Positions 10,099 through 20,909 are shown, numbered from the stretch's first letter. The stretch is 64,000 bases of DNA from Symbiodinium natans (GCA_905221605.1 CAJNDS010002566.1:238501-302500), one strand, 5' to 3'. Numbers and translations are program-made. The notes: a model not told the origin generated them from the letters alone.

Positions 10099-10351
10099 GA
10101 GAATCTCCGCCACGACCATGTGCTTGTGGGGCCAAACTATCTTCTGGAGGAGGGCACTCCAGGGATTCTCTGTGGGGATACGTGGGGATGCTGGAGATCA
10201 TCGCCACAATCCCTGTGGTCGTCAACATCATTGTCGTCGCCATGGTCGTCATCACCATCATTTTTACCACCACTCATCATCACCACTCATTGCGGTCGTC
10301 ACCGTCATCGCCGCCCGCCTCCTCCCCAAATCCCCATCTTGACAACATCAT

Positions 10352-10483
10352 CGTCCTCTCCCTCGCCCTCGCCCTCGCCCTCGCCCTCGCCCTCGCCCTC
10401 GCCCTCGCCCTCGCCCTCGCCCTCGCCCTCGCCCGCCGCCCCCCCCCCCCCCCCGCCCGCCCCCGCCCCCGCCCTCGCCCTCG

Positions 10484-10518
<35 letters not shown>

Positions 10519-10580
10519 TTCCTCGTCCTCGTCCTCGTCCTCTTCCTCTTCCTCTTCCTCTTCTTCCTCTTCCTCTTCGT
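10352..10580. repeat. CCTCGC hexanucleotide microsatellite grading to CCTCTT
   Basis: Regular CCTCGC units to about 10435, a C-rich break, more CCTCGC to 10500, then CCTCGT and CCTCTT variants. It keeps long frames open on both strands purely by composition. Confidence 0.95.
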
Positions 10581-12977
10581 CCCGTCCTCCTATTCGTCTT
10601 TTTCACACCAACAACAACGACGACAAACACAAGCACAACCCAACCTCCACCACTCCAAAAAAACTCTTCAGTTCTTCCTGGAAACACAGGCAGCTGGGGG
10701 TTTGGGAGGTGCAAACTCGTCGAGTTTCTCGAGGCAAAAAGCGTTGCTCTGGAAGCAAAGGTGGGGTGAGCGTTCAGCTCGGCCCTAGATGACCACCTAG
10801 CAGGGGGATGCGCCAGGGTTGGGTTTGCACACCCCGTGGCCAGTGTCGAAAATACCATGACTTGGTGCGTGGCGGGGGTTCCTTTGCGCGTGCGGAGGGT
10901 TTGTCGTAGCTGCTACGGCTATGGGCTCGCAATGGCTCGCACAACAACAGAAGACAGATTTAGGCTTACATAACTTCAGGCCAAACCCTCATACGTTCAT
11001 TAGATCCTGCTGAAGGCCGATTTCATCTCAAGATGCCCTCCCGGACAGCCAGGGCCTCGAATTGAGCTCCAGGCTGTGAGTCGCTAAGGTGCAGGTTGAG
11101 GGAATGGCTTAGCTGCCCTGATTGTGACTACAGAGCCCAGAGCAAGCGACCGTTCAACGTAAAACGTCCGATGATGACGAAGATGTCGGTAATCATGATG
11201 TGCTCCAACTTCGTAAATTTGGAAACTTGTAAACCAAACCTGGGAACTGTAGACCTCAAGCTACCAGATCCTTCAACTTGTTTCAACGACATCTTGCGCC
11301 GACCTGCGCACATCGATTCCCAGATGCCTCAGACGCTAGCAGCCGCTAGCAAAGACTTGGCTCCTGTGTGGCAATCTTCCGCGTCGCGAAGGCACCGAGC
11401 CTGCATCGGCCATCCCAGAAGTGCCGCGCTCAAACTCGGGGGTCTCATGGGATCGGAGTGCAGGAGGAGGTGAGGTTTGCAGTGCAAAGGGTTTGGCATC
11501 ATAAGAGCTTATGTGGGCATTCTCATCGCTTTCATGTTTGGCTTTGCATTTTAGTGTTCTTTGAGGCCGTCCATCGACTTGCAGCACTCATTGTTTCCAA
11601 CGAGTCGATTTTCCCCAGCAGTCCATTTAATGTTTTACTGTCTGTAGTATGGCCCCCCCCCCTCCCCCCCCAAACAAATTTGGACCCTCCATAAACGCAC
11701 GGCGCGGCGAACCCCCCAAGCCTTTAGGACCTCAAGGCCTGAAGCTTTCCAGACTTCAAGATTCCTGGAGCCCAAGGCCCTCAGGGCCTCAAGCCTTACT
11801 GCGTAAGCCTTTAACCCAAAACACAAACCCTTAAAAAACATCATCCGAAAAAAAATTGGTATTATAGAGGGTGGCCTGACAAACTTACGAAAAACAGTCT
11901 GACCGGCCCGTGTGCTACCTATCACAAAATTTGTTTTGGGCCTCGTTTCGTAATGAATTTCCATAAGGCTTTACATGGAACTGGCCGGGCTTGGATTTCT
12001 GGATTCTCCGCGCTTTGGCTCTTTAAGATTCCTGGAGCCCAAGTCCTCAGGGCTCACAAACCCTGAAAAAAAACGTCCGGAAAAAACTTGTGAGAATAGC
12101 GGGTACCCTGAACAGACTCGGTTCGCAGAATAAATTTTCGAAACTTGTGATTATAGACCCTGCTGATACTAAAGCCAGTCCAACAACATTACGTACATCT
12201 TGAAATCATATTGCTGAATCCCGGTGCTGTACATGTTCCAAAACTAGGAGAGCCTCAGCACACCAACCCTCCTCACGAGCAAGGTCATGATTTCCCTCGA
12301 GGAGAACCCACCGAGAGCTCCAGTGACTTCTCTGGTGGACGCGGTGGAGTTTGCGGATGAGGCTAGCACGATTCCTTCGCAAAGACTTTCGAGAGCTATA
12401 GAGTACCCAAACAGGTCCGGCCCCACTAACAGCCCCAACAGTTCCGCAAGAAGCTGGGACATGTTCCCGAATCTGGCAACTGGCAGGGAACATCAGGAAG
12501 TGCTGCCCGGAATTCCCGATTCCTCCCCTCGCGCCGTCTCCAGTTTGGGCCTCCAGTACTAGTTTGCAGACTTGTTTCCTGAAGTGAAGTGAAAGGTCCC
12601 CAGATCGACTCCCCCTGCCGCGCCGTTTCGTGTTTGGGGCTTGGGTTTAACGTTCTGTTGAAGTTGACTCGGGAAAGGCAAACATTCGCGTGTTGTGAGC
12701 CGAGGTTCGGAGTTCAAGTTGGTATTCTGACTTCGTACGAATTATGCAAATTCAGACCAGCGAACCGAGATGAACCCAGCCACTTTTCGTGCGCAGATCT
12801 GTGCTCTGGCTGTGATTCTGCGCTGCAACTGCAGCAGTTCTCGTTCTCAGCAGCAGCTCGGATATCCAATGCTATAGCTTCTGGCACGAGTATTCAACGA
12901 CACGTTCGTAGTGCCTCAAGCCCGACTCAAGCCCAGCGTTACGTTTTCTTCCGCGGGTTAGAGCAGACAGAGTGCAG
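10581..12977. other. No gene recognised
   Basis: Includes a C-rich run near 11651 and AGGCCT-rich sequence at 11700-12060. No frame has paralogues or conserved splice edges. Confidence 0.4.
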
Positions 12978-13862
12978 GAGAGCGCGCGACTGGAGGAGGA
13001 AGAGAGGGGAAGACACGAGGCGAGGTGCCACAGACTGGCCGGTTGGGCAGACCGTTTGGAAGCAGTGCCTGCAGCCAGTGGGTGAAGCCAGCTTTATCCA
13101 GCCTTGCACATGCTCTACTGGGCACCCGCATGAAGAAAGAGACTGTTCTGCAGTGCTAGATGCCGAAAACTGCAGCGCTCAGCAGGAAGAAGCGGCTCCG
13201 GAGACGGCTGGCCCAGAGGCGGAGGCTGGAGCGAGCGAAGAACACGTTCCCAGTTTGAGGATCCGTGCGTGTGGCCACCTTGCGAGGGCTGGGGCAAATC
13301 AGATGGCGTTTGACACCGATTTGATGGCGTTGCGAATTGTTTCAGAAGGGGCCATTGACATTGTGGGGCCACTGCCAAAGAAGACACCCACTTTCTTTCT
13401 TGTTTTTTCAAAATTTCTAAAGCCAGACATCGTGAGCTAGGCAGATGTGCAGCAAAGACTAGTTAGTTGAACCCAGCTGATGTCAGAAGTTTCCAATGTC
13501 AGTCCCTATTGCTGGAAAGTTTCCAGAAAAATTGATGTGCTCTCACTCCCCAGAATACTGGTTCATCTGTCTCTGTGTGTGTGGGTGCGTCGGAACCCTA
13601 GGGCTCCAAGTATACAAAATAGTCCTACATTGGGGTCTAAAGTCTAAAGTCTGCAAATGATGCCTACTTTGGGCTATTTAAAGCCTTAGGGGAAATGAAA
13701 GTTGCAGCACAGCAGGCAGCCGGGGAGATGAGCAGACAGGAGGCGTCATTGGATCTGCTGCAAGAGCAAGTGCGGGGGGTGTGCGGCGCATATTGTGTCT
13801 TCTCTGCAGCCCGGGCACAGGAAAAGGCTGCGCCGGAGGAAGTCAACACCGAGGAGGTGGAG
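12978..13862 (+). CDS. M3 microexons, oldest set (a1, b1, c1, d1)
   Basis: Four short exons in phase 0. a1 12978-13019: ESARLEEEERGRHE, acceptor GTGCAG|G, donor GAG|GCGAGG (GC). b1 13186-13224: EEAAPETAGPEAE, donor GAG|GCTGGA (GC). c1 13716-13769: AAGEMSRQEASLDLLQEQ|GTGCGG. d1 13821-13862: EKAAPEEVNTEEVE|GTGGGT. Each matches later copies that differ mainly outside these limits. Together they would encode a highly charged continuous helix. The best match to d1 and c1 is the terminal set of the second M3 block (53421-53568). Confidence 0.55.
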
Positions 13863-14019
13863 GTGGGTTTGCAATATGTGCTGTAAGCGCTAGAACATGC
13901 TAGAACCGATATAGTATGGCACCCAACGCGGGCTTCAGAGCACAGCCCTTCGCCTTATAGCCTTGAGGGCGCGAGAGTCATGCTCGTTGCACATTCCCAT
14001 GTGCCCGAGCAGAGCGCCG

Positions 14020-14552
14020 GAGAGAGTGCGACTAGAAGAGGAAGAGCCGCAAAGACATGAGGTGCCACCGACAGATGGAAGCAGCAAAAGCAGCAAGTGG
14101 TTGAAGTTAAACTTGCACATGTTGCTCTGCACTACATCACTACATCTCGAATTCGCTTGGCTGAGCAGGAAGCAGCGGCTCTGGAGAAGGCGCGCGCGGA
14201 GGGGGAGGCTGGAGCTTGGTGAATCAACACATCAGCCGTGTGTGCGTCCATGTCGCGCCGTCCGCTACATGGCATTAAACTACTGTAACAATGCAGGGGG
14301 CGCCGAGAGAATGTGTGATGGAGAATGTGCGAGACAAAGCCATTAGCCTTGCGGTCTGGCAGGAGGGGCGGCCAGAGGAGAAGAGACGCGAGGTGCGACG
14401 GTGCGAAAACACTGCAATGGCGCACATGGTTGTGTGTTTTAGCTTTGTTGTCCCGTCTGAGATAGCGCACACTTGTTGCTCCGCAATGCAGCCATTGTCT
14501 GCACAGCTTTGGGCAGGAGGAGGCGCTCCAAGCAGAGCGTGCAGAAGCAGAG
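14020..14552 (+). CDS. M3 microexons a2, b2, e1, f1
   Basis: a2 14020-14061 (ERVRLEEEEPQRHE|GTGCCA) has CCG where its acceptor AG should be. b2 14169-14207 (EAAALEKARAEGE, GC donor GAG|GCTGGA). e1 14363-14392 (EGRPEEKRRE|GTGCGA), two codons shorter than other e exons. f1 14517-14552 (EEALQAERAEAE, GC donor GAG|GCAGTT). All are phase 0. A weak d-like remnant (EKKHVLEKVA) lies at about 14615-14650. Confidence 0.5.
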
Positions 14553-14738
14553 GCAGTTGTGGGGATACTCTGGGAAGCCATCAGCAAGAGTGTCTTGTCA
14601 CACCCCGAACCAAGTCCAGAGAAAAAACATGTGCTAGAAAAAGTAGCCTCCGACAACAGTGCCCTGTGTCTATGCAGGGCCTATACACGTGAGACCCATG
14701 CGCGTTGTGCTTTTTGCGTGTGCTGGAGCAGAGCGCAG

Positions 14739-15663
14739 GAGAGTGCGCCACTTGAAGAGGAAGAGCGGCAAAGAGAAGAGGTTTCACAGACGGGGCAGCT
14801 GTCGGGTAGACCGTTAGCGGCAGTGTGCAGCAACAGCAGCAAGTGGTTGTAGGCAAACTTGCTGCACAGGTTGTTTTATTCGTCCGTTAGGGTGATCCTT
14901 GTCCGTGGCCTGTTCTGCAGTGCTACATTTCGACTTTGCCTGGCTGAGCAGGAAGAAGCGGCTGTGGAGAAGGCTCGCGCAGAGGAGGAGGTTGGAGCTT
15001 GGCGACTCAACATAGATGAAACGTACGTGCACGGGCTTACCATATAGCACTCAAGTCATTAGGAAAGAGGTGAAGAGATCGAGGACCCAAATGTATTCCA
15101 TTACAGTGGGCCCTTCAATCAGTTTGTACATATAATGGCTCTCGTAATAAAGGCACGAAGAGAGCGCCCAACAAGCTTCGCATGGAGTTTATGAGAGATT
15201 TCCTCATTCAACTTTCTATCCTATTGTAGCGGGCCTTGTGGCATCACAAAATAAACTGATGGCCCGCACACTTATTCATGTGTTCCTATACTTCTTCCGC
15301 TTCAAGTGCGCGCCCCTCGGCTCGGCAGCCGGGCTACTGCTTCGGAGCAATGCAGAGTCGTTCATGGAGATCGGTGTTTTCATGTCTGGAGATACGTGTG
15401 TGGCCCACTTCGTGCATCTCTGATTCCTTATCACAGGAGAAAGCTGCGCTCGAGAAAGCCCAGGAGCAGGAGACGTGCTTGCAATTTGTGGCATGTGCAG
15501 CATGCGCCAGAGTCGCTACGCTTTGGGACTTTGGGACGGCAGACTTCCAAGACTTGCATCAGTATACAAAGGTACAAAGCCCCTGCTTGCCTCGTAGCCT
15601 TAACATGACTCCTCTGCTGTCTGGCAGGAGAGGGTACGACTGGAGGAGGAGAAGAGACGCGAG
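14739..15663 (+). CDS. M3 microexons a3, b3, d2, e2
   Basis: a3 14739-14780 (ESAPLEEEERQREE|GTTTCA), b3 14952-14990 (EEAAVEKARAEEE|GTTGGA), d2 15437-15472 (EKAALEKAQEQE, donor unclear: CAG|GAGACG would be GA-AG), e2 15628-15663 (ERVRLEEEKRRE|GTGCGA). The c exon is absent between b3 and d2. Exon f after e2 is truncated at 15738, where GAAGAGGCG fuses to downstream intron sequence. This set is nearly identical to the tandem units that follow. Confidence 0.5.
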
Positions 15664-15848
15664 GTGCGAAAGTAATTCAACGCGGCACGCAGTTGCATTC
15701 TAGCGTAGACTTGTTCCATCTGCACAGCCTTGGGCAGGAAGAGGCGTGTTTATGTTCTGGGTCTAAGCGGGCCTAATCAGTTGTGAGAACCATGCGCCTT
15801 GGGCTTTCTTCCACGTGTTAGATGATTATTGTCGAGCAGAGCGTGCAC

Positions 15849-16482
15849 GAGAGCGCGCGGCTAGAAGAGACAGAGCGGCAACGACAAGAGGTGCCTCAGA
15901 CAGGGCGCATGTCTACCAGCAAAGACGAGCAAGTGGGTGAAGCCAAACTTGTGCTTATTGCTATGTTCTTCTCATCCAATTTGGGTGATCCTTGTCCATG
16001 GCCTGTTCTGCTGTGCTACATTGCGAGTTTGCCTGGCTGAGCAGGAAGAAGCGGCTGTGGAGAAGGCTCGCGCAGAGGAGGAGGTTGGAGCTTGGCGATC
16101 AGCACTTGAACAGTTTGAGGAATCCCTGTGTGTGTGTATAGCTGAAGATGCCGCACAACAGGCAGCAGATGAGGTGCGCAGACAGGAGGCGTGACTGGAT
16201 ATGCTGCAAGAGCACGTGTTGGAATTGCTTTGGAGCAATGCAGAGTCTCACAGGAGAAAGCTGCGCTCGAGAAAGCCCAGGCCGAGCAGGAGACGTGCTT
16301 GCAATTTGTGGCATGTGCAGCATGCGCCAGAGTCGCTACGCTTTGGGACTTTGGGACGGCAGACTTCAAGACTTGCATCAGTATACAAAGGTACAAAGCC
16401 CCTACTAGCCTCGTAGCCTTAACATGACTCCTCTGCTGTCTGGCAGGAGAGGGTACGACTAGAGGAGGAGAAGAGACGCGAG
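15849..16482 (+). CDS. M3 tandem unit T1 microexons
   Basis: a 15849-15890 (ESARLEETERQRQE|GTGCCT, but CAC replaces the acceptor CAG); b 16045-16083 (EEAAVEKARAEEE|GTTGGA); c 16162-16215 (AADEVRRQEA, then TGA at 16192-16194, then LDMLQEH); d 16254-16292 (EKAALEKAQAEQE); e 16447-16482 (ERVRLEEEKRRE|GTGCGA). Exon f is deleted: TTGGGCAGGA joins intron sequence at about 16580. The intron before d is also shortened. Confidence 0.5.
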
Positions 16483-16731
16483 GTGCGAAAGTAATTCAAC
16501 GCGGCACGCAGTTGCATTCTAGCGTAGACTTGTTGCTCTGGCAATGCAGCCATCTTCCATCTGCACAGCTTTGGGCAGGAATGTGTGTTAAGTACCCTCG
16601 CCTCACCAGCTGGACAAAGCTTGCCCCCGTGTTTATGTTCTGGGTCTAAGCGGGCCTAATCAGTTGTGAGAACTATGCGCCTTGGGCTTTCTTCCACGTG
16701 TTAGATGATTATTGTCGAGCAGAGCGTGCAC

Positions 16732-17564
16732 GAGAGCGCGCGGCTAGAAGAGACAGAGCGGCAACGACAAGAGGTGCCTCAGACAGGGCGCATGTCTACC
16801 AGCAAAGACGAGCAAGTGGGTGAAGCCAAACTTGTGCTTATTGCTATGTTCTTCTCATCCAATTTGGGTGATCCTTGTCCATGGCCTGTTCTGCTGTGCT
16901 ACATTGCGAGTTTGCCTGGCTGAGCAGGAAGAAGCGGCTGTGGAGAAGGCTCGCGCAGAGGAGGAGGTTGGAGCTTGGCGATCAGCACTTGAACAGTTTG
17001 AGGAATCCCTGTGTGTGTATAGCTGAAGATGCCGCACAACAGGCAGCAGATGAGGTGCGCAGACAGGAGGCGTGACTGGATATGCTGCAAGAGCACGTGT
17101 TGGAGTTGCTTTGGAGCAATGCAGAGTCGTTCATGAAGATCGGTGTTTTCATGTTCGGATACGTGTGTGGCCCACTTCGTGCATCTCTGATTCCTTATCA
17201 CAGGAGAAAGCTGCGCTCGAGAAAGCACAGGCCGAGCAGGAGACGTGCTTGCAATTTGTGGCATGTGCAGCATGCGCCAGAGTCGCTACGCTTTGGGACT
17301 TTGGGACGGCAGACTTCAAGACTTGCATCAGTATACAAAGGTACAAAGCCCCTATTAGCCTCGTAGCCTTAACATGACTCCTCTGCTGTCTGGCAGGAGA
17401 GGGTACGACTAGAGCAGGAGAAGAGACGCGAGGTGCGAAAGTAATTCAACGCGGCACGCAGTTGCATTCTAGCGTAGACTTGTTGCTCTGGCAATGCAGC
17501 CATCTTCCATCTGCACAGCTTTGGGCAGGAAGAGGCGCTCCAGGCGGCGCGTGCAGAAGCAGAG
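16732..17564 (+). CDS. M3 tandem unit T2 microexons
   Basis: a 16732-16773 (acceptor CAC), b 16928-16966, c 17043-17096 (TGA at 17073-17075), d 17204-17242 (EKAALEKAQAEQE), e 17397-17432 (ERVRLEQEKRRE|GTGCGA), f 17529-17564 (EEALQAARAEAE|GTGGTT). Exon f has a canonical GT donor here. Full complement of six exons. Confidence 0.5.
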
Positions 17565-17740
17565 GTGGTTGTGGGGATATTCTGGCATGTTGTGTGTTAA
17601 GTACGCTCGCCTCACCAGCTGGACAAAGCTTGCCCCCGTGTTTCTGTACTGGGTCTAAGCGGGCCTAATCAGTTGTGAGAACCATGCGCCTTGGGCTTTC
17701 TTCCACGTGTTAGATGATTATTGCAGAGCAGAGCGTGCAC

Positions 17741-18574
17741 GAGAGCGCGCGGCTAGAAGAGACAGAGCGGCAACGACAAGAGGTGCCTCAGACAGGGCGC
17801 ATGTCTACCAGCAAAGACGAGCAAGTGGGTGAAGCCAAACTTGTGCTTATTGCTATGTTCTTCTCATCCAATTTGGGTGATCCTTGTCCATGGCCTGTTC
17901 TGCTGTGCTACATTGCGAGTTTGCCTGGCTGAGCAGGAAGAAGCGGCTGTGGAGAAGGCTCGCGCAGAGGAGGAGGTGGGAGCTTGGCGAATCAGCACTT
18001 GAACAGTTTGAGGAATCCCTGTGTGTGTATAGCTGAAGATGCCGCACAACAGGCAGCAGATGAGGTGCGCAGACAGGAGGCGTGACTGGATATGCTGCAA
18101 GAGCACGTGTTGGAATTGCTTTGGAGCAATGCAGAGTCGTTCATGAAGATCGGTGTTTTCATGTTCGGATACGTGTGTGGCCCACTTCGTGCATCTCTGA
18201 TTCCTTATCACAGGAGAAAGCTGCGCTCGAGAAAGCACAGGCCGAGCAGGAGACGTGCTTGCAATTTGTGGCATGTGCAGCATGCGCCAGAGTCGCTACG
18301 CTTTGGGACTTTGGAACGGCAGACTTCAAGACTTGCATCAGTATACAAAGGTACAAAGCCCCTATTCGCCTCGTAGCCTTAACATGACTCCTCTGCTGTC
18401 TGGCAGGAGAGGGTACGACTAGAGCAGGAGAAGAGACGCGAGGTGCGAAAGTAATTCAACGCGGCACGCAGTTGCATTCTAGCGTAGACTTGTTGCTCTG
18501 GCAATGCAGCCATCTTCCATCTGCACAGCTTTGGGCAGGAAGAGGCGCTCCAGGCGGCGCGTGCAGAAGCAGAG
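17741..18574 (+). CDS. M3 tandem unit T3 microexons
   Basis: a 17741-17782 (acceptor CAC), b 17937-17975 (donor GAG|GTGGGA), c 18053-18106 (TGA at 18083-18085), d 18214-18252, e 18407-18442 (ERVRLEQEKRRE), f 18539-18574 (donor GTGGTT). A 1-nt insertion after exon b (GGCGAATCAG for GGCGATCAG) breaks read-through from b, arguing that this stretch is intronic. Confidence 0.5.
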
Positions 18575-18750
18575 GTGGTTGTGGGGATATTCTGGCATGT
18601 TGTGTGTTAAGTACGCTCGCCTCACCAGCTGGACAAAGCTTGCCCCCGTGTTTCTGTACTGGGTCTAAGCGGGCCTAATCAGTTGTGAGAAACATGCGCC
18701 TTGGGCTTTCTTCCACGTGTTAGATGATTATTGCAGAGCAGAGCGTGCAC

Positions 18751-19586
18751 GAGAGCGCGCGGCTAGAAGAGACAGAGCGGCAACGACAAGAGGTGCCTCA
18801 GACAGGGCGCATGTCTACCAGCAAAGACGAGCAAGTGGGTGAAGCCAAACTTGTGCTTATTGCTATGTTCTTCTCATCCAATTTGGGTGATCCTTGTCCA
18901 TGGCCTGTTCTGCTGTGCTACATTGCGAGTTTGCCTGGCTGAGCAGGAAGAAGCGGCTGTGGAGAAGGCTCGCGCAGAGGAGGAGGTGGGAGCTTGGCGA
19001 ATCAGCACTTGAACAGTTTGAGGAATCCCTGTGTGTGTGTAGCTGAAGATGCCGCACAACAGGCAGCAGATGAGGTGCGCAGACAGGAGGCGTGACTGGA
19101 TATGCTGCAAGAGCACGTGTTGGAATTGCTTTGGAGCAATGCAGAGTCGTTCATGGAGATCGGTGTTTTCATGTTTGGAGATACGTGTGTGGCCCACTTC
19201 GTGCATCTCTGATTCCTTATCACAGGAGAAAGCTGCGCTCGAGAAAGCCCAGGCCGAGCAGGAGACGTGCTTGCAATTTGTGGCATGTGCAGCACGCGCC
19301 AGAGTCGCTACGCTTTGGGACTTTGGGAGGGCAGACTTCAAAACTTGCATCAGTATACAGAGGTACAAAGCCCCTGCTAGCCTCGTAGCCTTAACATGAC
19401 TCCTCTGCTGTCTGGCAGGAGAGGGTACGACTAGAGGAGGAGAAGAGACGCGAGGTGCGAAAGTAATTCAACGCGGCACGCAGTTGCATTCTAGCGTAGA
19501 CTTGTTGCTCTGGCAATGCAGTCATCTTCCATCTGCACAGCTTTGGGCAGGAAGAGGCGCTCCAGGCGGCGCGTGCAGAAGCAGAG
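18751..19586 (+). CDS. M3 tandem unit T4 microexons
   Basis: a 18751-18792 (acceptor CAC), b 18947-18985, c 19063-19116 (TGA at 19093-19095), d 19226-19264, e 19419-19454 (ERVRLEEEKRRE), f 19551-19586 with donor GAG|GCGGTT. T4 thus has a GC donor where T2 and T3 have GT. Confidence 0.5.
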
Positions 19587-19762
19587 GCGGTTGTGGGGAT
19601 ATTCTGGCATGTTGTGTGTTAAGTACGCTCGCCTCACCAGCTGGACAAAGCTTGCCCCCGTGTTTATGTACTGGGTCTAAACAGGCCTAATCAGTTGTGA
19701 GAACCATGCGCCTTGGGCTTTCTTCCACGTGTTAGATGATTATGGCAGAGCAGAGCGTGCAG

Positions 19763-20556
19763 GAGAGCGCGCGACTAGAAGAGACAGAGCGGCAACGACG
19801 AGAGGTGCCTCAGACAGGGCGCATGTCTCCCAGCAAAGACGAACAAGTAGGTGAAATGGGTGATCCTTGTCCATGGCCTGTTCTGCTGTGCTACATTGCG
19901 GGTTTGCCTGGCTGAGCAGGAAGAAGCGGCTGTGGAGAAGGCTCGCGCAGAGGAGGAGGTTGGAGCTTGGCGATCAGCACTTGAACAGTTTGAGGAATCC
20001 CTGTGTGTGTATAGCTGAAGATGCCGCACAACAGGCAGCAGATGAGGTGCGCAGACAGGAGGCGTGACTGGATATGCTGCAAGAGCACGTGTTGGAATTG
20101 CTTTGGAGCAATGCAGAGTCGTTCATGGAGATCGGTGTTTTCATGTTCGGATACGTGTGTGGCCCACTTCGTGCATCTCTGATTCCTTATCACAGGAGAA
20201 AGCTGCGCTCGAGAAAGCCCAGGCCGAGCAGGAGACGTGCTTGCAATTTGTGGCATGTGCAGCATGCGCCAGAGTCGCCACGCTTTGGGACTTTGGGACG
20301 GCAGACTTCAAAACTTGTATCAGTATACAGAGGTACAAAGCCCCTGCTAGCCTCGTAGCCTTAACATGACTCCTCTGCTGTCTGGCAGGAGAGGGTACGA
20401 CTAGAGGAGGAGAAGAGACGCGAGGTGCGAAAGTAATTCAACGCGTCACGCAGTTGCATTCTAGCGTAGACTTGTTGCTCTGGCAATGCAGCCATCTTCC
20501 ATCTGCACAGCTTTGGGCAGGAAGAGGCGCTCCAGGCGGCGCGTGCAGAAGCAGAG
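19763..20556 (+). CDS. M3 tandem unit T5 microexons
   Basis: a 19763-19804 (intact acceptor GTGCAG|G; ESARLEETERQRRE), b 19920-19958, c 20035-20088 (TGA at 20065-20067), d 20196-20234, e 20389-20424, f 20521-20556 (GC donor GCGGTT). About 30 bp of intron between a and b is missing relative to T4. Confidence 0.5.
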
Positions 20557-20669
20557 GCGGTTGTGGGGATATTCTGGCATGTTGTGTGTTAAGTACGCTC
20601 GCCTCACCAGCTGGACAAAGCTTGCCCCCGTGTTTATGTACTGGGTCTAAACGGGCCTAATCAGTTGTG

Positions 20670-20843
20670 TTTTGCGACGAGGGTTTCGAGCCCAAAAAAT
20701 CTGGAAAATGAGGGGGTAATTTCTGCTATATAAATTTTTATTCAAAATTACACTGGAATCGGCCACTTTTTGCCAAATCCTGGGGTAAGGCCCACGGGGG
20801 CCTAATTCCTATTCGCTAAATCCTCGTACGAGGGTTTAGCGAC
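20670..20843. mobile_element. 174-bp MITE-like insertion
   Basis: Interrupts the otherwise constant CAGTTGTGAGAACC of the tandem units and is flanked by GTG on both sides (20667-20669 and 20844-20846), fitting a 3-bp target duplication. The 3' end is a near-perfect 30-bp palindrome: arms 20813-20827 and 20828-20842 with one mismatch. ACGAGGGTTT occurs near both ends. An AT-rich centre has inverted GTAATTT/AAATTAC. Non-coding. No second copy was found in the window. Confidence 0.7.
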
Positions 20844-20909
20844 GTGAGAACCATGCGCCTTGGGCTTTCTTCCACGTGTTAGATGATTATTGCAGAGCAG
20901 AGCGTGCAG

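Larger units (their letters stand above)
8695..10100 (+). repeat. M2 segmental copy 2
   Basis: Second copy of 5066-6640. It begins at the poly-T next to (TA)n at 8693 and ends after the E2 exon. Compared with copy 1 it lacks about 25 bp near 8770, carries CTG insertions in the minisatellite and lacks about 90 bp between D and E. Confidence 0.9.

Noticed and set aside
9474-10769. 431-codon plus-strand frame
   Set aside because: It runs through M2 non-coding spacer and the CCTCGC microsatellite, giving Leu-Ala and Arg-Pro runs. It does not follow the frame conserved in M2 exons.
15437-15560. Exon d extended as EKAALEKAQAEQETCLQFVACA... up to AAAG|GTACAA
   Set aside because: A 1-nt insertion (TTCCAAGAC versus TTCAAGAC) in one copy shifts the extension, so it is more likely intron, although the true donor of exon d stays unclear.
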